Shown one piece after another: positions 41,310 through 49,509 of a stretch of DNA of 64,000 bases. This DNA is from Oscillospiraceae bacterium (GTDB lineage: Bacteria > Bacillota > Clostridia > Oscillospirales > Ruminococcaceae). The stretch lies in contig WRKM01000013.1 of NCBI GenBank assembly GCA_009778065.1, forward strand, positions 23,006-87,005. The letters run 5' to 3'. The position numbers and the translations under genes were made by a program. The number at the start of each line of letters is the position of its first letter. The stretch's first letter is position 1. The notes under the pieces were generated by a model. The model was not told the origin of the DNA and did not search any database. It worked only from the letters and a program-made list of their open reading frames with translations.

Positions 41310-42161
41310 CTTATTTTCCGATTTTTCCGCTCTTGCTGTGATATAATAGTTCAAAGCCTTATCGCCGCATATGCCTACACAGCTTCCGCAACGCACACAT
41401 TCGGGAGAGTTGGGAGAGACGGCGGGATTTATTCGGACATGGCAGACCTCTCGGCACTTTCCGCATGACGAGCATTTTGATTTTTCAAAATTCATTCTGA
41501 CAAGGGCAACGCCGTTAAACAACGAATACACCGCTCCGAGCGGGCATATAACCCTGCAAAAGAAGCGGTAAATTACAGTCGAAGCGGCGATAATACCCGC
41601 CGCGACCGCTGTTTTTAAAACAAACAGACCGCCCGTAAAGACACGCAGAGCTTCACTTGACGCTAAAATCGGGAGAGCGGCGAATATAGTACTGGACGGG
41701 CATATGTATTTGCAGAACCAAGGAGAACCTAAACCCGATAATTCGTGCAAAAACGCAAGGGGGAAAATTACTACAAATAATAGTAAAACCGCATACTTTA
41801 CATACCGTAAAAACCGAAGCCGCAGTCTCAACTTAGGCGTTTTTATTTTATAAATCAAGTCCTGAAATAGTCCCATAGGGCATAAATACCCGCATATAAA
41901 TCGCCCGAAGACCATCCCGATAAAAAGTAAAAAGCCCGTAATAAACAGACTGATATTATGCCGCGTTCCTGCGAAAAATAACTGCGCCGCGCCTATCGGG
42001 CAGGAGGTTATCGCCGCCGGACAGGAGTAACAGTTTAATCCGGGCGTACAGATTTTTTTCGCACTGCCGCTGTAGATTTCTCCGGTAAAGAAGTTTTTTA
42101 TCAGCGGGTTTTGCATGAAAAAAAAGGAAAATTGAGTAATCAGTCTTTTCATTTTTAACAC
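41304..42161 (-). CDS. membrane 4Fe-4S protein (NapH/YccM-like)
   Basis: A 285-residue protein with about five membrane helices and many cysteines. It has the NapH-type pair CGYLCPMG and CKYICPSS, CRVICPLG, an N-terminal CYSCPAAITSCPIGA and a C-terminal ferredoxin-like part with CSSCGKCREVCHV and CVRCGSCVGICG. It moves electrons across or along the membrane. It lies directly after a CXXC mini-protein gene and a TlpA-like thioredoxin gene, suggesting reducing power for an outer thiol system. GTG 42161 with AGGA six bases upstream is chosen; ATG 42152 is an alternative. Confidence 0.85.
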   Translation of the reverse strand: MLKMKRLITQFSFFFMQNPLIKNFFTGEIYSGSAKKICTPGLNCYSCPAAITSCPIGAAQLFFAGTRHNISLFITGFLLFIGMVFGRFICGYLCPMGLFQDLIYKIKTPKLRLRLRFLRYVKYAVLLLFVVIFPLAFLHELSGLGSPWFCKYICPSSTIFAALPILASSEALRVFTGGLFVLKTAVAAGIIAASTVIYRFFCRVICPLGAVYSLFNGVALVRMNFEKSKCSSCGKCREVCHVRINPAVSPNSPECVRCGSCVGICGDKALNYYITARAEKSENKS

Positions 42162-42164
42162 TTT

Positions 42165-42311
42165 CTATCCTATACCTATACATTCGAGGCAAACGATTAC
42201 AGCTTTACGCATGATTTCGGTTAATTCGCCGCGCAGGATTCCGAACGCGGCAAACCCTGCGCCAACCATAAGAAGCGCGATTCGTAAGGTTAAAAGTCTG
42301 TGTTTAGTCAT
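42165..42311 (-). CDS. CD1871A-family CXXC mini-protein
   Basis: A 48-residue membrane peptide starting MTKHRLLTLRIALLMVGAGF and ending AVIVCLECIGIG. One helix is followed by a short amphipathic part and a terminal CLEC motif. This matches the CD1871A-like CXXC family of Clostridia. It lies four bases before the 4Fe-4S protein gene and 17 bases after the TlpA-like gene, so all three form one operon. The CXXC could relay electrons between the Fe-S protein and the lipoprotein thioredoxin. Function inferred from context. Confidence 0.8.
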   Translation of the reverse strand: MTKHRLLTLRIALLMVGAGFAAFGILRGELTEIMRKAVIVCLECIGIG

Positions 42312-42327
42312 ATAAAATCACCAAAAA

Positions 42328-42927
42328 TTACCGACCGAGTATCCTATCGAGAATATCGGCATATCCTTTGCCATTAGCTCCGATTATCGCATCGGAAATC
42401 CTTCCGTCAGCGGTAACAATGACAGTGGTCGGAACATAACCCGTCTTAACAGCGTCAAGCATTGCCGCCGCACTCGGCTCGTTTGCGTTTATCATCAAAA
42501 AAGAATCCGGCACACCGCTTGCTTCTATAATATCAACAGCACCCTGCAGATTAGATTCATAGTCATCGACTAATCCGATAAATCCGACACGGTCGGCATA
42601 ATTTACGGCTACCTCGGCTAAGTCACCCATCTCATTAACGCAGGGGGGACACCATGTTCCCCAGTAGTGTATAAAAAACGCCTGCTTTTCGCCTAAAGCT
42701 TCTTCCGAGACCTCGTTACCGTAAATGTCTGTTGCGGTAAAAGCGAAGGCAGACGGCAACAAAGCGGAAACGGAGAAATTTTCCGACGATAAATCGTCAG
42801 AAATGCTATCCGATTCGGTGTTGTTTTGGGCTCGTTCCCTCGGTTCGAGTTCAAAGACCTGCTCAATACATGCCGACGAGAATAGCCCTGCGAGGATTAA
42901 TAACCCGCATAAAATTCGATTTTTCAT
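42328..42927 (-). CDS. TlpA-family thioredoxin-like lipoprotein
   Basis: A 199-residue lipoprotein. The signal peptide ends in the lipobox LFSSAC with the lipidated Cys20. A Ser/Glu/Asn-rich linker leads to a TlpA/ResA-type thioredoxin domain with the active site WCPPC (about residues 90-94, GTWCPPCVNEMGDL) and the cis-Pro region GYVPTTVIV. It acts on disulfides outside the membrane. It heads the operon with the CXXC mini-protein and the 4Fe-4S protein and has its own consensus promoter. Confidence 0.88.
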   Translation of the reverse strand: MKNRILCGLLILAGLFSSACIEQVFELEPRERAQNNTESDSISDDLSSENFSVSALLPSAFAFTATDIYGNEVSEEALGEKQAFFIHYWGTWCPPCVNEMGDLAEVAVNYADRVGFIGLVDDYESNLQGAVDIIEASGVPDSFLMINANEPSAAAMLDAVKTGYVPTTVIVTADGRISDAIIGANGKGYADILDRILGR

Positions 42928-42962
42928 AAAAACCCCGTATTTGATTATTAATTATTGCTTCT

Positions 42963-42991
42963 ATTATAGCATGGATTAAACAATTCGTCAA
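42963..42991 (-). promoter_or_regulatory. sigma-A promoter of the TlpA redox operon
   Basis: On the minus strand TTGACG (42991-42986) and TATAAT (42968-42963) are 17 bases apart. It lies 36 bases upstream of the gene start and diverges from the esterase promoter. Confidence 0.85.
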
Positions 42992-43028
42992 TAAAAACGA
43001 CTTATAAGACGTAAAACGACAAAGTATA

Positions 43029-43057
43029 TTGACGGGGCGTCGGATTTATGTTATACT
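43029..43057 (+). promoter_or_regulatory. sigma-A promoter of the esterase-lysA genes
   Basis: TTGACG at 43029-43034 and TATACT at 43052-43057 with a 17-base spacer, 72 bases before the esterase ATG. Between them no riboswitch-like fold was recognised. Confidence 0.8.
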
Positions 43058-43129
43058 GTAAAATGTAACAACTATAAGCAACTAAGGAATATATGTACAC
43101 CGTCGTATACGGCGAAAGGACGCAAAACA

Positions 43130-43939
43130 ATGACTATTAAGACTTTTTTTCTTAACAACGAGCGTACCGCTTACGTGAGAGCTTTTATTCTGAGCAGGAT
43201 AGAGGAGGTTCCGTGGACGCATAAACGTCCCGCTGTCGTGGTTTTCCCCGGAGGCGGTTATGAACGCTGTTCCGCCAGAGAAGCCGAGCCAATCGCCATG
43301 CGTTACATAGCTGAAGGTTATAACGCCTTTATTCTTAACTACACCTGCGGAAAAAAATACCCCGCCGCCTTTACGAATGCGGCATATGCGATGTTTAAAA
43401 TAAAAGCGCGGGCAGAGGAATTCGGGATTGATAAGGAGAAAATTGCAGTAGTAGGCGCGTCGGCAGGCGGTCATTTAGCAGGTTGTCTCGCTACGATGTG
43501 GAGCGATACCGGTATTGTGCGGGTCATAGGGTGTGAACCCGAAGACATCCGTCCGGCGGCGGCTGTGCTGTGTTATCCTGTTATCAGCGGCGTGACGTCC
43601 CCCCATAAAAGTTCTTTCAGTATTTTAACGGGAGACGATGCTTCAGGCGCGAACCTATCCAGATTATCGCTCGAAAACCGCGTGACGCCTAAAACCCCTC
43701 CCATCTTTCTATGGTGTACGGCAGACGATGACAGCGTCAGCGCGCATAACAGCATAGTTATGGCGAAGGCGTGCGTCTCAAACAGCGTACCTGTAGAACT
43801 GCATATGTACGACAGCGGACCGCACGGACTTTCCGACTGCTCAAAGGCTTCGGGATATGACGAAAGGTATTATGACACCCATTGCGGCGGCTGGGTTAAC
43901 TTGTCTGTCAGATTTTTGGCGAAGTATTTGAATTTATAA
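43130..43939 (+). CDS. alpha/beta hydrolase, acetyl-esterase-like
   Basis: A 269-residue alpha/beta hydrolase without signal peptide. The oxyanion region is VVVFPGGGYERCSAREAEP, the nucleophile Ser lies in VGASAGGH (about residue 111), the acid in WCTADDDSV and the His in DSGPHGLS. Similar enzymes remove acetyl or feruloyl groups from plant sugars (acetylxylan esterase or BD-FAE type) inside the cell. AAAGGA precedes the ATG by nine bases. It lies 25 bases before lysA on the same strand, a pairing without obvious metabolic logic. Confidence 0.8.
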   Translation: MTIKTFFLNNERTAYVRAFILSRIEEVPWTHKRPAVVVFPGGGYERCSAREAEPIAMRYIAEGYNAFILNYTCGKKYPAAFTNAAYAMFKIKARAEEFGIDKEKIAVVGASAGGHLAGCLATMWSDTGIVRVIGCEPEDIRPAAAVLCYPVISGVTSPHKSSFSILTGDDASGANLSRLSLENRVTPKTPPIFLWCTADDDSVSAHNSIVMAKACVSNSVPVELHMYDSGPHGLSDCSKASGYDERYYDTHCGGWVNLSVRFLAKYLNL

Positions 43940-43964
43940 AATATTTGAAAGGTAGAATAAAACC

Positions 43965-45221
43965 ATGAAGACCCCATTTGTAACCATTCCCAAATTAGAA
44001 GAAATTATTAAAGAATTCCCCACCCCTTTTCACCTTTATGACGAAAAGGGAATAAGGGAAAACGCTCGCCGTCTGCATGAGGCTTTCGCATGGAACAAAG
44101 GCTTTTGCGAGTATTTCGCAGTAAAAGCCACTCCGAACCCGTACATAATGAAGATTTTGCAGGAGGAAGGTTGCGGATTTGATTGCGCGAGCTATAACGA
44201 ATTACTTCTTGCCGATAAGGTCGGCTCGAAAAAAGTAATGTTCAGCTCAAATGCAACACCCGATGAGGATTTTATTTTAGCCTACAACAACGGTGCAATC
44301 ATAAATCTTGACGATATAACCCATATTGAAGTCTTAGATAAGCTCTGCGGAATCCCCGAAACCATAAGCTGTAGGTTTAATTCGGGCGGTGATTTTAAAA
44401 CAAGCGAAAAGGGCAACGTCATGGACGTACCGGGCGAGGCAAAATACGGCTTCACGAGGGAGCAAATCATAGAAGGCTTTAAAATTCTTAAAGCAAAAGG
44501 CGCGAAACGCTTTGGAATACACGCCTTTTTAGCCAGTAATACCCAGACGGAGGAATATTACCCCGTTTTAGCAGGGCTGATGTTTGAGCTTGCTGTCGAA
44601 ATCAAGGAAAAAGCAGGTGTTGAAATAAATTTCGTCAACCTCTCAGGCGGTATCGGCGTGGCGTACCTACCCGACAAAAAACCGAACGACATAATGAAAA
44701 TAGGGCAGGGCGTAAAAGAGCAGTTTGAAAAAATTCTTGAACCCGCAGGGCTCGGAGATATTTCAATCTATACCGAGCTTGGGCGTTTTATGCTCGCGCC
44801 TTACGGACATCTTATTACAAAAGCGATAAGAGAGAAGCATATATACAGAGAGTATATCAATACCGATGCTTGTTCCTGCGACCTTATGCGACCCGCGCTT
44901 TACGGAGCCTATCATCATATTACCGTAGCGGGTAAAGAAAACGCCGCCCATGACCATGTATATGACGTTGCGGGGGGGCTTTGTGAAAATAATGATAAAT
45001 TTGCTATTCAGCGCGAGTTACCGAAAATTGATATAGGAGATATTCTGATTATTCACGATTCGGGTGGACACGGATATTCTATGGGCTACAACTATAACGG
45101 AAAGCTTAGAAGCGCGGAGATTCTGCTGTGTGAGGACGGCTCGTTTAAGCTGATTCGCAGGGCAGAAACGGCGAAAGATTATTTTAAAACCTTCGATTTC
45201 TCACAAGAGTTCATCTTTTAG
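43965..45221 (+). CDS. lysA: diaminopimelate decarboxylase
   Basis: A 418-residue group IV PLP decarboxylase. The PLP Lys is in YFAVKATPNP (Lys54). HAFLASNT and LSGGIGVAY form the PLP phosphate site, and ACSCDLMRPALYGAYH carries the active-site Cys of the partner subunit. It makes lysine from meso-diaminopimelate, the last step of lysine synthesis. A strong terminator follows. A paralogous decarboxylase with other substrate (carboxynorspermidine type) is a less likely alternative. Confidence 0.85.
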   Translation: MKTPFVTIPKLEEIIKEFPTPFHLYDEKGIRENARRLHEAFAWNKGFCEYFAVKATPNPYIMKILQEEGCGFDCASYNELLLADKVGSKKVMFSSNATPDEDFILAYNNGAIINLDDITHIEVLDKLCGIPETISCRFNSGGDFKTSEKGNVMDVPGEAKYGFTREQIIEGFKILKAKGAKRFGIHAFLASNTQTEEYYPVLAGLMFELAVEIKEKAGVEINFVNLSGGIGVAYLPDKKPNDIMKIGQGVKEQFEKILEPAGLGDISIYTELGRFMLAPYGHLITKAIREKHIYREYINTDACSCDLMRPALYGAYHHITVAGKENAAHDHVYDVAGGLCENNDKFAIQRELPKIDIGDILIIHDSGGHGYSMGYNYNGKLRSAEILLCEDGSFKLIRRAETAKDYFKTFDFSQEFIF

Positions 45222-45235
45222 AACCATATGAAAAG

Positions 45236-45283
45236 AAGGATTACCGTAATTTTTTATCGAGATAAAATTACGGCAATCCTTTT
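45236..45283 (+). terminator. strong intrinsic terminator after lysA
   Basis: A long inverted repeat, AAGGATT-A-CCGTAATTTT paired with AAAATTACGG-C-AATCCTT (one mismatch), followed by TTTTA. It lies 15 bases after the lysA stop. Confidence 0.85.
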
Positions 45284-45424
45284 ATATTAACAATCGTCTG
45301 TCTTTACCTGCACGCGGCGCGGACAGAAGCAGTGTTATATTAAAAACACTGAGCGGCGATAAAAAAGGTTGCAGAAAAGCACGAGAAAATTTAATGAAAT
45401 TCTTTAATTTAATTAAGTTTAGGC

Positions 45425-45451
45425 TAAAGTTTTCCAAAAAACTGCCGACAA
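45425..45451 (+). promoter_or_regulatory. sigma-D (sigma-28, FliA-type) promoter
   Basis: TAAA at 45425-45428, exactly 15 bases of spacer, then GCCGACAA at 45444-45451. The flagellar sigma-factor consensus is TAAA-N15-GCCGATAA. It stands about 50 bases before the next gene. The rest of the gap 45284-45424 is A+T-rich, with a short inverted repeat AGTGTT...AACACT near 45331-45350. Confidence 0.75.
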
Positions 45452-45503
45452 TACATATAGGGATTTTTGACGATATATTTCATACAGGAAAGGGGTAAAC
45501 GAT

Positions 45504-46028
45504 ATGGCAACCGTTTATAATTCGATAGCTACGGGCTACTCTTCGGTAAAAAACTCCTCAAAAACCGAAATAGACGAGCTTCATGCGGCGCAGCTTGCCG
45601 CCGCGCATGACAGAACGGCGGCACTGTTCACAACGAATACCGATAAAAATCAGACAGGTTTTGACTTTTTCTTTGGGGCGGGTAGCTCGCTCGCAATGGT
45701 AAAGACGATGAACTCGGCGCGTCTCGGTATAGAAAACAGGGCGAGAGCGTTACTTTCAGAAATCAGAATGGACCAGCTTCGCGGAGTAGATACGTCACTA
45801 AAGCGGGAGCAGTTATCTAACCTGACCGGAAATCTTGATATTATGAATAAAAACCTCGGAAATAGTATTGATAAAGCGACTACCGCCCCAAAACCGAAGG
45901 AGTCCGCCCCCGCTGTAATTGATAAAATTAATGCGGGCTTAGAGGCAGCCCAAAAGAGGGAAGAAAAGGCGGTACAAGAGAAGTACGGACAAAAGGAAGA
46001 AGAGGTCGAATCAGGCGACGACGAATAA
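45504..46028 (+). CDS. sigma-D-controlled protein of unknown function, flagellum-associated candidate
   Basis: A 174-residue hydrophilic, helix-rich protein with no recognised domain, no signal peptide and no cysteine. The N-terminus (MATVYNSIATGYSSV) and central helices (FFFGAGSSLAMVKTMNSARL) are followed by a charged coiled-coil-like C-terminus (KINAGLEAAQKREEKAVQEK). A sigma-D promoter and AGGAAAGGGG ribosome site precede it, so it is probably a late flagellar gene, for example encoding a filament-associated protein or chaperone. Bracketed by two terminators, it is a single-gene unit. Confidence 0.65.
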   Translation: MATVYNSIATGYSSVKNSSKTEIDELHAAQLAAAHDRTAALFTTNTDKNQTGFDFFFGAGSSLAMVKTMNSARLGIENRARALLSEIRMDQLRGVDTSLKREQLSNLTGNLDIMNKNLGNSIDKATTAPKPKESAPAVIDKINAGLEAAQKREEKAVQEKYGQKEEEVESGDDE

Positions 46029-46043
46029 GTAAAATAAACATTA

Positions 46044-46086
46044 AAAAAATCGGGGCTGTCAAAAATTGTCGACAGCCCCGATTTTT
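46044..46086. terminator. bidirectional intrinsic terminator
   Basis: A long perfect stem with AATCGGGGCTGTC paired to GACAGCCCCGATT, a ten-base loop, A-run on the left and T-run on the right. It lies between two convergent genes and should serve both. Confidence 0.9.
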
Positions 46087-46093
46087 ATTTATA

Positions 46094-47329
46094 TTACCTC
46101 AAATTATTTAACCCGTATTTTCGGAGTACCGAGGGGAAGTCAATATATGAGACATTCAGGTCAACATCTCCGGTAATTCCGTTTATTTTACCTGTCGCCG
46201 TATACTGCCAAATATAGTACGGTCCGTCATATGTAAGCGTTGTACTCCATAGTGCGAGCCATATTGCATATGTATCGACTACCTGCTTTTCAAATTTGTT
46301 TTCAAGAAAAGTCTTATTAGAGTACAGCATGGGATAATACCCACCATCCATAATTACTTCCATAAACGCTTCGGTGAGTTCGGACAGACGTTCCTTACTC
46401 ATTGCTTTATGAAAATCCTCTTCAACATCGAAAACCACCGGATATGTTATTTTATAGCTCTTAATTACGTCTAAGAAAAACCGTGCTTCAATCCTCGCTT
46501 CCTCCGGAGTATGGGCATAGCTGTAAAAATATACCCCTACATCTATCCCGTTTTTTATTGCACCCTCGATATTCTCGCGGAAGCGAGTATCTTCTCTCAT
46601 AGGATACTCATCGCTGTGATGACCCCGCGCGGCGCGGATTATAGCGAACTTAACCCCGCTCGCGGCTACCTTATCCCATTCTATTTTATCTTGCCAGTGT
46701 GAAACATCTATCCCTAAAAGCTCTGTACGCGGTTCGTTTTTCAAAATCGCAGAGGTCATGATTTCGTTAGGGAGTCTTGGCGGCTTCACCGTGGGGGTGT
46801 ATTTAATTATATTGTTACGAAAGACAGCGCCGGGAACGCTTGCGACTAAGCCGTTTTTCGTATAGCTCGAACCTTCTGTAATCGTGACGTCGCCGCCGTT
46901 GACTATACCGCCCTTGGCTTCTATTATAAGTTCGCCGTAGCTAATCATCTTTCCGCCAACGGCAACGAAGAGCGTACCTTTTACGTTGGCTATACCTTCT
47001 ACGTCTATTTCAAACTCTCCGTTTATATCGAATTCACTACCGGGCTCGATTGTTAAGCCGCCCTGTAAGGTTAATTTTGTATTCGCCGCGATTATCAGCT
47101 TTCCGCCCTTATTTATTGTTACCTCTGTACCGTTTGGTATAATAAAGTCAGAGACGAGCGTGATTTCGTTGTTTATTACATAAGAAACGCCTTCTCGCAG
47201 CGGGTTTATACCGTGCCAGGGTGTAGCCGCAGACGCCGCTACAGGCAGGTATGTAAAGATGAATGAGAATAAGATTAAAAACACGGTGAAACTGCGTCCG
47301 ACCGTGCGGGCGTTAAAAGTTTTTTTCAT
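46094..47329 (-). CDS. secreted GH25 muramidase with beta-helical N-terminal region
   Basis: A 411-residue secreted protein. The signal peptide covers about residues 1-35. Residues 45-175 are a run of short beta-strand repeats (for example GGKLIIAANTKLTLQGGLTI) typical of a beta-solenoid. From about 205 the GH25 lysozyme domain starts with GIDVSHWQDKIEW; catalytic acids lie in VFDVEEDF (about 300), and the end has YIWQYTATGKINGI. It cleaves the MurNAc-GlcNAc bond of peptidoglycan. The solenoid may bind the wall. Fifteen bases separate it from the upstream TSCPD gene. Confidence 0.88.
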   Translation of the reverse strand: MKKTFNARTVGRSFTVFLILFSFIFTYLPVAASAATPWHGINPLREGVSYVINNEITLVSDFIIPNGTEVTINKGGKLIIAANTKLTLQGGLTIEPGSEFDINGEFEIDVEGIANVKGTLFVAVGGKMISYGELIIEAKGGIVNGGDVTITEGSSYTKNGLVASVPGAVFRNNIIKYTPTVKPPRLPNEIMTSAILKNEPRTELLGIDVSHWQDKIEWDKVAASGVKFAIIRAARGHHSDEYPMREDTRFRENIEGAIKNGIDVGVYFYSYAHTPEEARIEARFFLDVIKSYKITYPVVFDVEEDFHKAMSKERLSELTEAFMEVIMDGGYYPMLYSNKTFLENKFEKQVVDTYAIWLALWSTTLTYDGPYYIWQYTATGKINGITGDVDLNVSYIDFPSVLRKYGLNNLR

Positions 47330-47344
47330 GTATACCTCCGAGTT

Positions 47345-47596
47345 TTAATTTTCAATAGCTTCTTTGAGTGCCTTTGCCAATTCGGCAGGGCATGATGTAC
47401 CTCTGTTTTGACATTGAATGTTTTCGAGCCGTTTTATTGCCTCTCTTGCATCGGCTCCTTCGAGCAGACCGGCTATACCTTTAGTGTTTCCTCCGCATCC
47501 GCCCTGAAAATTAACGCCGCTGATTGTGTTACCATCGAGCGAGAAAGTTATTTTTTGAGCGCAGATATTACGTGGTTTGTATTCGTAGGTTTTCAT
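47345..47596 (-). CDS. TSCPD-domain protein (TIGR03905 type)
   Basis: An 83-residue protein with the signature GVNFQGGCGGNTKGIAGLL and a C-terminal RGTSCPAELAKAL, matching the TIGR03905 TSCPD family. The same domain occurs at the C-terminus of some ribonucleotide reductases. The stand-alone form has no known activity; the cysteines suggest metal or nucleic-acid binding. AAAGAGGTAAAAA precedes the start. It lies between the PHP and GH25 genes on the same strand. Confidence 0.85.
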   Translation of the reverse strand: MKTYEYKPRNICAQKITFSLDGNTISGVNFQGGCGGNTKGIAGLLEGADAREAIKRLENIQCQNRGTSCPAELAKALKEAIEN

Positions 47597-47635
47597 TTTT
47601 TACCTCTTTTCGTTGTCCTTTTTACGGATAATTTT

Positions 47636-48502
47636 TTAAACGGTCAGTCCCTTTTTTATGCTGCTGTGGAAGTTCTGTAGTTTATGGAGCGATGCAGATG
47701 GCGTCAGGTTCGAGCCTAAGGGTTTCGCCTTATGGTTATAAAAGCCGTGAAAGTCCGAACCGCCGGTCGTTATAAGATTATGCTTTTGCGCTACAGCGAG
47801 TAAAAAATCCTTGTCACTTTCTTTTGTACTCTGATGCCAGACCTCCACGCCGTCAATATCTCCCTTTACGGCTAATTCTTCAAGCAACTCGAAATTGTCA
47901 TAGACGCTCGGATGCGCTAAAACTGCGATTCCGCCTGCTGAACGGATGAGCTGAATAACGAATTTGACCTCCGGATACTCCTCTATCTCGCGCTTTACCT
48001 CCTCCGAGCAAAGCCCGTCGTCCATATTAAACAGCTTTTTATAAAGTCCGCCGTAAAGCCGTGTCGTATGACCGTAATCCATCAGAGCGTGCATAATATG
48101 ACATTTGTATATAGCGTTACTCCCTGATGAGTATTTGGCTATGTGGTCGGGAGAAATCGAGTATTTTTCAATCACCTTTCTCGCCATGCTCATACCGCGC
48201 TTTTTCCTGAAATCGGTGTTACGCATACACAGCCCTTCGAGGCGGTCGGGCTTTTGCGGCAGATAGCAAATTATATGAGCTTTCGTTTTTCTCGCGCCGT
48301 CGAAGGCTGAAAACTCGACTGCGGGGATTACCGTAATGCCGTAACGCCGACCTAATATACTCGAACGCGACAGTGAGGACAGTGAGTCATGGTCTGTTAT
48401 GGCGACGCAATCTATGGAATTTCGCTTTGCTTGCGCTATGGTTTCCTCTATGCCGAGCGAGCCGTCAGACAGAGTAGTGTGGCAGTGCAGGTCAACTTTC
48501 AT
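47636..48502 (-). CDS. PHP-domain phosphoesterase (RNase AM/YciV-like)
   Basis: A 288-residue PHP domain protein. The metal-binding motifs are VDLHCHTTLSDGS (first two His), AITDHDS, the middle HIICY and HIMHAL, and the final GSDFHG. Relatives act as 3',5'-nucleotide phosphatases or 5'-3' exonucleases on short RNA. GGAGCAAGGC lies before the ATG. It has a sigma-A promoter upstream and heads the PHP-TSCPD-GH25 row. Confidence 0.88.
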   Translation of the reverse strand: MKVDLHCHTTLSDGSLGIEETIAQAKRNSIDCVAITDHDSLSSLSRSSILGRRYGITVIPAVEFSAFDGARKTKAHIICYLPQKPDRLEGLCMRNTDFRKKRGMSMARKVIEKYSISPDHIAKYSSGSNAIYKCHIMHALMDYGHTTRLYGGLYKKLFNMDDGLCSEEVKREIEEYPEVKFVIQLIRSAGGIAVLAHPSVYDNFELLEELAVKGDIDGVEVWHQSTKESDKDFLLAVAQKHNLITTGGSDFHGFYNHKAKPLGSNLTPSASLHKLQNFHSSIKKGLTV

Positions 48503-48530
48503 GCCTTGCTCCTTTAATTATTAATAATTC

Positions 48531-48559
48531 ATTATAACATATTTTTAAATAAAATTCAA
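48531..48559 (-). promoter_or_regulatory. sigma-A promoter of the PHP gene
   Basis: On the minus strand TTGAAT (48559-48554) and TATAAT (48536-48531), 17-base spacer, with TG one base before the -10. It lies 28 bases upstream of the PHP start. Confidence 0.8.
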
Positions 48560-48624
48560 CCTTTATATTTAATAATTTAATAATTTATTACTCCTATGAC
48601 TTCGTAAACGCATACATAATGAAA

Positions 48625-49491
48625 TTACCTTATAACTTTTCCCTTGACCTTAGGTTTAGACTTAATTTCCGCTTCACGACCGCCGAAGTCCTCAAAAAGG
48701 CTCTCCTCGCTGTCTTTACTCTCGGAATAATCGGGTATTTCGGGGTTTTTTTCACCGCGTGCCTCATAATAGGGCGTGATTATATATTTTTGAATCACGG
48801 GGTAGGAGTTAAAAACCATTAGAAAATTGAGCCATGCGAACGGAATAAAAGGTAACAGAAAAACCGAATACGGCACAAATAAAACCATAACAATGACAAT
48901 AAGGGCAGAAAACAGCAGTGTGACCAAATTCTGTTTTATACCGAGAACGACTAACAGAAGCGAGTTTTTAATGATTTGATTAAGACTTAGAGAGAGTGCA
49001 GTGATTTGCGGATATATATAAAAGTGCATCATCCATATAAACATACCCGCCGCAAGGGATAAAGACATTATTACCATATTGGACAAGGTGGTTTCGGGCA
49101 TTGTGTTAAAATAATACAGTTCAATCTCCGGCAGAAAGAAATAAATGCAGGTAACTGTGAAAGAAGCCAAAAAGATTAAAGTGAAAAGCCCGACGATAAA
49201 ACCCTGCTTAAAATTTCGCTTAAACGCTCTCCAAAACTCGTCAAAAACGAAAATAGGCTGCTCTGTCGTGAATTTACGCATAATCTGCGTTAACGCCACC
49301 GTCGCAGGACCGATAGTAATTATGGGAATACAAAAGAGGACGTAAAGCATATTTATATAGAAAAATTTCCAGAACTTTCGAGTAAAAAGCTCCCAGAACC
49401 TAAAGAACGCCCTTTTTTCCGGGGCGTTTTTTGCAACCCCTTTACCCGCTTTATTATAATCGAAGAAACCGAAGAAAGCCAAAGGTATCAA
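48625..49491 (-). CDS. YesL-family membrane protein (DUF624)
   Basis: A 288-residue protein with about six membrane helices and the DUF624 signature: FTRKFWKFFYINMLYVLFCIP, TIGPATVALTQIMRK, then FWRAFKRNFKQG. DUF624/YesL proteins are common in Gram-positive carbohydrate-utilisation regions; their function is unknown. A charged cytoplasmic tail of about 45 residues follows the last helix. It lies 18 bases downstream of the SGNH hydrolase gene on the same strand. Confidence 0.85.
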   Translation of the reverse strand: MIPLAFFGFFDYNKAGKGVAKNAPEKRAFFRFWELFTRKFWKFFYINMLYVLFCIPIITIGPATVALTQIMRKFTTEQPIFVFDEFWRAFKRNFKQGFIVGLFTLIFLASFTVTCIYFFLPEIELYYFNTMPETTLSNMVIMSLSLAAGMFIWMMHFYIYPQITALSLSLNQIIKNSLLLVVLGIKQNLVTLLFSALIVIVMVLFVPYSVFLLPFIPFAWLNFLMVFNSYPVIQKYIITPYYEARGEKNPEIPDYSESKDSEESLFEDFGGREAEIKSKPKVKGKVIR

Positions 49492-49509
49492 CTCCTTAAT
49501 CTTTTAATA

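Noticed and set aside
42725..42979. Plus-strand frame opposite the TlpA-like lipoprotein gene
   Set aside because: The minus-strand frame has a lipobox, WCPPC motif and a consensus promoter; the plus frame has none of these.
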